DNA of 64,000 nucleotides from Borreliella californiensis (GTDB lineage: Bacteria; Spirochaetota; Spirochaetia; Borreliales; Borreliaceae). The stretch covers positions 398,750-462,749 of the forward strand of contig NZ_JACHFB010000001.1 of NCBI RefSeq assembly GCF_014205885.1, read 5' to 3'. Under the pieces are notes generated by a model. That model saw only the letters and a program-made list of their open reading frames with translations. It was not told the DNA's origin and made no database searches. The position numbers and the translations under genes are program-made. Positions 60,108-64,000 of the stretch are shown in pieces; position 1 is the first letter of the stretch; each line of letters opens with the position of its first letter.

Positions 60108-61337
60108 ATGGAAGAATATTTAAATCCAATAAATATATTTTCGGAAATAGGTCGTTTGAAAAAAGTTTTGCTTCATAGGCCAGGAGAAGAATTGGAAAAT
60201 TTGACGCCCTTTATTATGAAAAATTTTTTATTTGATGATATTCCTTATCTTAAAGTTGCAAGACAAGAGCATGAAGTTTTTGTGAATACTTTAAAAAATA
60301 ATTCAGTTGAAATTGAGTATGTTGAGGATCTTGTTAGCGAGGTTCTTGCTTCTTCTGTGGCGCTCAAAAATAAATTTATATCTCAATTTATTTTTGAGGC
60401 AGAGATAAAAACAGATGACATAATTAACATTTTAAAAGATTATTTTTCTAATTTAACCGTTGATAATATGGTTTCTAAAATGATTTCGGGCGTTGCAAGA
60501 GAAGAGCTTAAAGATTGTGCATTTTCTCTTGATGATTTGGTTAATGGCGCAAGTCTTTTTATTATTGATCCCATGCCCAATGTTTTATTTACTAGGGATC
60601 CTTTTGCCAGTATTGGTAATGGAATTACAATAAATAAAATGTTTACCAAGGTTAGGCGCAGAGAGACAATATTTGCAGAATATATTTTTAAATACCATTC
60701 CATTTACAAAGAAAATGTTCCAATTTGGTTAAATAGATGGGAAGAGACTTCTTTGGAAGGTGGAGATGAGTTTGTTTTAAGTAAAGATCTTTTAGTTATA
60801 GGAATTTCCGAAAGAACAGAAGCGGAGTCTGTAGAAAAACTGGCTTTTAGTCTTTTTAAAAATAGGGCCTCATTTAATACAATTTTGGCTTTTAAAATTC
60901 CAAAAAGTAGAATTTATATGCACTTAGATACAGTTTTTACTCAAATTGATTATAATGTTTTTACAAGTTTTACAAGTGATGATATGTATTTCTCAATTTA
61001 TGTTTTAACTTGTAATTCAAGTTCTAATAAAATTAATATTAAAAAAGAAAAAGCTAAACTCAAAGATGTTTTGAGTTTTTATCTAGGCAGGAAAGTTGAC
61101 ATAATAAAATGTGCAGGTGGAGACTTAATACATGGTGCAAGAGAGCAATGGAATGATGGTGCTAATATTTTGGCGATAGCTCCAGGAGAAGTAGTTGCTT
61201 ATTCTAGGAATCATGTAACCAATAAGTTACTTGAAGAAAATGGCATTAAAGTTCATAGAATTCCGTCTAGTGAGCTTTCAAGAGGTCGTGGTGGGCCAAG
61301 ATGTATGTCTATGCCTTTAGTAAGGGAGGATATTTAA
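60108..61337 (+). CDS. arcA: Arginine deiminase
   Basis: Converts arginine to citrulline and ammonia. Visible: the N-terminal [19 protein letters not shown], the active-site regions [13 protein letters not shown] and SLEGGDEF, the HLDTVFT segment with its His-Asp pair, and at the C-terminus [13 protein letters not shown] with the catalytic cysteine. 409 residues, normal. ATG 60108 is preceded by AAAGGGGGA; an ATG at 60104 is in another frame. First gene of the arc unit. Confidence 0.97.
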   Translation: MEEYLNPINIFSEIGRLKKVLLHRPGEELENLTPFIMKNFLFDDIPYLKVARQEHEVFVNTLKNNSVEIEYVEDLVSEVLASSVALKNKFISQFIFEAEIKTDDIINILKDYFSNLTVDNMVSKMISGVAREELKDCAFSLDDLVNGASLFIIDPMPNVLFTRDPFASIGNGITINKMFTKVRRRETIFAEYIFKYHSIYKENVPIWLNRWEETSLEGGDEFVLSKDLLVIGISERTEAESVEKLAFSLFKNRASFNTILAFKIPKSRIYMHLDTVFTQIDYNVFTSFTSDDMYFSIYVLTCNSSSNKINIKKEKAKLKDVLSFYLGRKVDIIKCAGGDLIHGAREQWNDGANILAIAPGEVVAYSRNHVTNKLLEENGIKVHRIPSSELSRGRGGPRCMSMPLVREDI

Positions 61338-61396
61338 TAGTTAGGTATGAGTTAAATGAGTTTTAAAAAACTTGATTGTAAAGAGGTTGGTGGTTG

Positions 61397-62380
61397 ATGT
61401 ATAATTTACGAAATAGGAGCTTTTTAAATCTTTTAGATTTTACAAGCAAAGATATTAAATATTTACTTGATTTATCAATTGATTTAAAAAAGTCAAAATA
61501 TGCAGGAATTGAAGTGCAAAAACTTAAAGGTAAAAATATAGTTATAATTTTCGAGAAAGATTCAACAAGGACCCGGTGTGCCTTTGAGATTGCGGCATAT
61601 GATCAAGGGGCAAATGTTACTTATTTAGGACCCAAGGGGAATCAAATAGGCTCAAAAGAGTCTATGATAGATACCGCCAGAGTTTTGGGGCGAATGTATG
61701 ATGCTATTGGATTTAGAGGGTTTTCTCAGCAGACTGTTGAATGTTTGGCGAATTATTCTAATGTTCCTGTTTACAATGGATTGACAGATATTTCTCATCC
61801 AACTCAAATACTAGCCGATTTAATGACAATAAAAGAATATAAGGGGAGTTTAAAGGGGATTAAAATAGTGTTTTGTGGCGATGGTAGGGGAAATATTGCC
61901 AATTCGTTATTGAAGGGCTGTGCTATTATGGGGCTTGATTTTAGAATTTTTGCTCCCAAGGAGCTTTTTCCAGACCCCGATTTGACGCTTAAGGCCAGAG
62001 CTTTGGCACTAGAGAGTGGGGGTAAAATTACAATTACAGATTCTAAAGAAGAGGCTGTTAAATGTGCCGATGTTGTGTATACAGACGTGTGGGTATCTAT
62101 GGGAGAGAGTAATTGGGAAGATAGAATAAATCTTTTGAGGTCTTATCAGGTTAATGAAGAGATAATGTGCAAAGCAAAAGATGATGCAATATTTATGCAT
62201 TGCTTACCCGCTTTTCATGACTTAAATACTATGATTGGTAAGGATATTTTTGATAAATATGGACTTGATGGAATTGAAGTTACAGAAGAAATTTTTGAAA
62301 GTAAAAATTCAGTTGTTTTTGATGTGGCTGAAAATAGAGTGCATACCATTAAAGCTATTATGGTAGCAACTTTAGGATAA
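61397..62380 (+). CDS. arcB: Ornithine carbamoyltransferase (catabolic)
   Basis: Works after ArcA: citrulline plus phosphate gives ornithine and carbamoyl phosphate. Motifs: [17 protein letters not shown] (carbamoyl-phosphate site), [20 protein letters not shown] and MHCLPAFHD. 327 residues. The ORF is open from a TTG at 61394, but ATG 61397 with GAGG upstream is preferred. A 59-base gap follows arcA and a 51-base gap precedes the transporter. Confidence 0.96.
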   Translation: MYNLRNRSFLNLLDFTSKDIKYLLDLSIDLKKSKYAGIEVQKLKGKNIVIIFEKDSTRTRCAFEIAAYDQGANVTYLGPKGNQIGSKESMIDTARVLGRMYDAIGFRGFSQQTVECLANYSNVPVYNGLTDISHPTQILADLMTIKEYKGSLKGIKIVFCGDGRGNIANSLLKGCAIMGLDFRIFAPKELFPDPDLTLKARALALESGGKITITDSKEEAVKCADVVYTDVWVSMGESNWEDRINLLRSYQVNEEIMCKAKDDAIFMHCLPAFHDLNTMIGKDIFDKYGLDGIEVTEEIFESKNSVVFDVAENRVHTIKAIMVATLG

Positions 62381-62431
62381 TAATATTTTTTATGTAAAAT
62401 TAAATTTATGAAATGATTTAGGAGGAGCGTT

Positions 62432-63859
62432 ATGATCAGAATGCCAAGTAGTTTTACAATAATATTTTCTTTAATTATATTTGTTACCATTTTAACGTAT
62501 GTGATTCCCGCTGGTAAGTTTGATAAAGAATTTAAGCAAATGGGTGATGGATCCAAAAGGGAAATAATTGTTGCCGGAACTTATCAATATGTCGATCGAG
62601 GGCCTAGGGGATTTTTACACCCTCTTATGACTATTTTAACTGCAATGTCAAAAGGTATGGAACATGCAGCCGAAGTTATTATTTTTGTTTTAATTGTTGG
62701 GGGCGCTTATGGGATTATTATGAAAACCGGAGCAATAGATGCAGGAATTTATTGGTTAATTAAAAAGTTAGGGCACAAAGATAAATTGCTTATTCCTTTG
62801 TTAATGTTTATTTTTTCGGTTGGTGGAACTGTAACCGGAATGAGCGAAGAAACTCTTCCTTTTTATTTTGTGATGATTCCCTTGATAGTAGCTTTAGGCT
62901 ATGATAACCTTGTTGGAGTGGCTATCATTGCTTTGGGAGCTGGAGTGGGTACTATGGCTTCTACTGTAAATCCATTTGCTACAGGAATTGCATCTGCAAT
63001 AGCTTCTATTAGCTTACAGGATGGGTTTTATTTTAGGATTGTTCTTTATTTTGTATCAGTATTAGTTGCTATAATCTATGTTTGTGTTTATGCGTCTAAA
63101 ATTAAAAAAGATCCCTCAAAATCACTTGTGTATTCTCAAAGAAATGAATATTATCAATATTTTGTTAAAAAAAATGAGCTTTCTGCTGGGGATAATACTC
63201 AGAATGCCCTTGAGTTTACTTTTGCTCATAAATTAGTTTTACTTTTGTTTGGATTTATGATATTGATTTTGATATTTAGCATTGTTAATCTTGGTTGGTG
63301 GATGCAAGAAATGACAATGTTGTATCTTGGAGTTGCTATTATAGCGGCTTTTATTTGTAGATTGGGGGAATCTGAAATGTGGGATGCGTTTGTGAAAGGT
63401 TCTGAAAGTCTGCTAACGGCTGCTCTTGTTATTGGGCTTGCTAGAGGTGTTATGATAGTATGTGATGATGGGTTGATTACAGATACTATGTTAAATGCTG
63501 CTACTAATTTTTTATACAATCTCCCAAGACCCCTTTTTATCATTTTGAATGAAATTATTCAAATATTTATAGGATTTATTGTGCCATCTTCATCAGGGCA
63601 TGCTAGCCTAACCATGCCAATAATGGCTCCACTTGCTGATTTTTTGTCAATTCCAAGATCTTCAGTTGTTATTGCTATGCAAACTTCTTCTGGACTTGTT
63701 AATTTAATAACACCTACCAGTGGAGTTATAATGGCTGTATTGGGAATATCTAGATTAAGTTATGGTACGTGGTTCAAGTTTGTTTTACCATTATTTATTA
63801 TTGAGTTCTTTATATCCATTTTAGTCGTTATAGCTAACATTTATTTAAATAATCTTTAG
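62432..63859 (+). CDS. YfcC/C4-dicarboxylate-type transporter, possible arginine/ornithine carrier
   Basis: 475 residues with about 12 membrane helices. It resembles the YfcC/DcuC transporter family (IPAGKFDKE near the N-terminus, GGAYGIIMKTGAIDAGI, SEETLPFYFVMIPL, IVPSSSGHASLTMPIMAPLAD). It differs from classical ArcD (APC family), but its place after arcA-arcB suggests an amino acid carrier, possibly arginine/ornithine; that is inference. ATG 62432 has a strong AGGAGG site. No arcC (carbamate kinase) follows; its stop is 98 bases from the palindrome centre. Confidence 0.85.
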   Translation: MIRMPSSFTIIFSLIIFVTILTYVIPAGKFDKEFKQMGDGSKREIIVAGTYQYVDRGPRGFLHPLMTILTAMSKGMEHAAEVIIFVLIVGGAYGIIMKTGAIDAGIYWLIKKLGHKDKLLIPLLMFIFSVGGTVTGMSEETLPFYFVMIPLIVALGYDNLVGVAIIALGAGVGTMASTVNPFATGIASAIASISLQDGFYFRIVLYFVSVLVAIIYVCVYASKIKKDPSKSLVYSQRNEYYQYFVKKNELSAGDNTQNALEFTFAHKLVLLLFGFMILILIFSIVNLGWWMQEMTMLYLGVAIIAAFICRLGESEMWDAFVKGSESLLTAALVIGLARGVMIVCDDGLITDTMLNAATNFLYNLPRPLFIILNEIIQIFIGFIVPSSSGHASLTMPIMAPLADFLSIPRSSVVIAMQTSSGLVNLITPTSGVIMAVLGISRLSYGTWFKFVLPLFIIEFFISILVVIANIYLNNL

Positions 63860-63914
63860 TTTATATTTAAAAAAACTTTAGGAAGGAAAAGGAATTTCTC
63901 TTTTTTTTCTTTTT

Positions 63915-64000
63915 TAGATTTTTAGTTAATTATAATTAAACTAAAAACTAAAAAATATATTTTTTAGTTTTTAGTTTAATTATAATTAACTAAAAATCTA
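63915..64000. other. Perfect 86-base palindrome: right chromosomal hairpin telomere
   Basis: Bases 63915-64000 form two exact 43-base inverted arms with no spacer, centred between 63957 and 63958 (core AAAAAATATATTTTTT). I paired every base by hand and found no mismatch; the arm reaches the window edge, so its outer end is unseen. Fifteen to 21 bases from the centre is TAGTTTA, one base from the TAGTATA box that I recall at this spacing in Borrelia telomeres. The simplest reading is a covalently closed hairpin end assembled through to the opposite strand. An ordinary terminator of this length and perfection would be unusual. Confidence 0.8.

Noticed and set aside
63860..63914. Intrinsic terminator after the transporter in the T-rich stretch
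   Set aside because: The T runs are present but I could not build a convincing stem; the following palindrome is better explained as a telomere.

Overview
The window is the right-hand end of the linear chromosome of a Lyme-disease-group spirochaete (Borrelia/Borreliella burgdorferi sensu lato). This rests on the very AT-rich, gene-packed sequence, frequent TTG and GTG starts, K/N/I-rich proteins, many short lipobox signal peptides, and a gene order that I recognise from memory as the mutS to arcA-arcB end of the B. burgdorferi B31 chromosome (roughly BB0797-BB0843). The last 86 bases are a perfect palindrome, as expected for a hairpin telomere read through to its other strand. I did not identify the species within the complex.

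Layout. 1-3.1 kb: the 3' part of mutS and a ComF-type phosphoribosyltransferase. 3.2-8.9 kb: translation operon rimP-nusA-infB-rbfA-truB. 9.0-19.5 kb: rpsO-pnp, then an envelope block with overlapping genes (lipoprotein, lptF, lptG, tgt, murJ, exported HEAT-repeat protein). 19.5-22.3 kb: coaBC, divergent from yhdT-panF (pantothenate uptake and CoA synthesis). 22.3-28.2 kb: pseudouridine synthase, P-loop protein, murC, yicC, a cytidylate-kinase-like protein, rpoZ, miaA and a 31-codon gene for ribosomal protein bS22. 28.3-30.6 kb: small exported proteins. 30.7-35.7 kb, minus strand: topA-hrpA. 35.8-40.8 kb: sbcD-sbcC and a ROK protein. 40.9-48.8 kb, minus strand: phosphohexomutase, clpC, ileS, lipoprotein. 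48.9-57.2 kb: uvrB-uvrA-lptD. 57.2-59.9 kb, minus strand: predicted permuted-papain-fold exported protein, RNase HI with a hybrid-binding domain, small lipoprotein. 60.1-63.9 kb: arcA-arcB-transporter, then the telomere.

How the genes work together. Most are information-processing housekeeping: mismatch and excision repair, SbcCD, topoisomerase I, transcription and translation factors, rRNA/tRNA modification and RNA decay. The envelope set (LptF, LptG, LptD, MurJ, MurC and several lipoproteins) is notable because this genus makes no lipopolysaccharide; the Lpt parts are thought to serve surface lipoprotein export instead. Metabolism is reduced to salvage (pantothenate uptake) and arginine catabolism (arc genes). 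No tRNA, rRNA, CRISPR array, insertion sequence or prophage was seen, and no gene-free stretch exceeds 300 bases.
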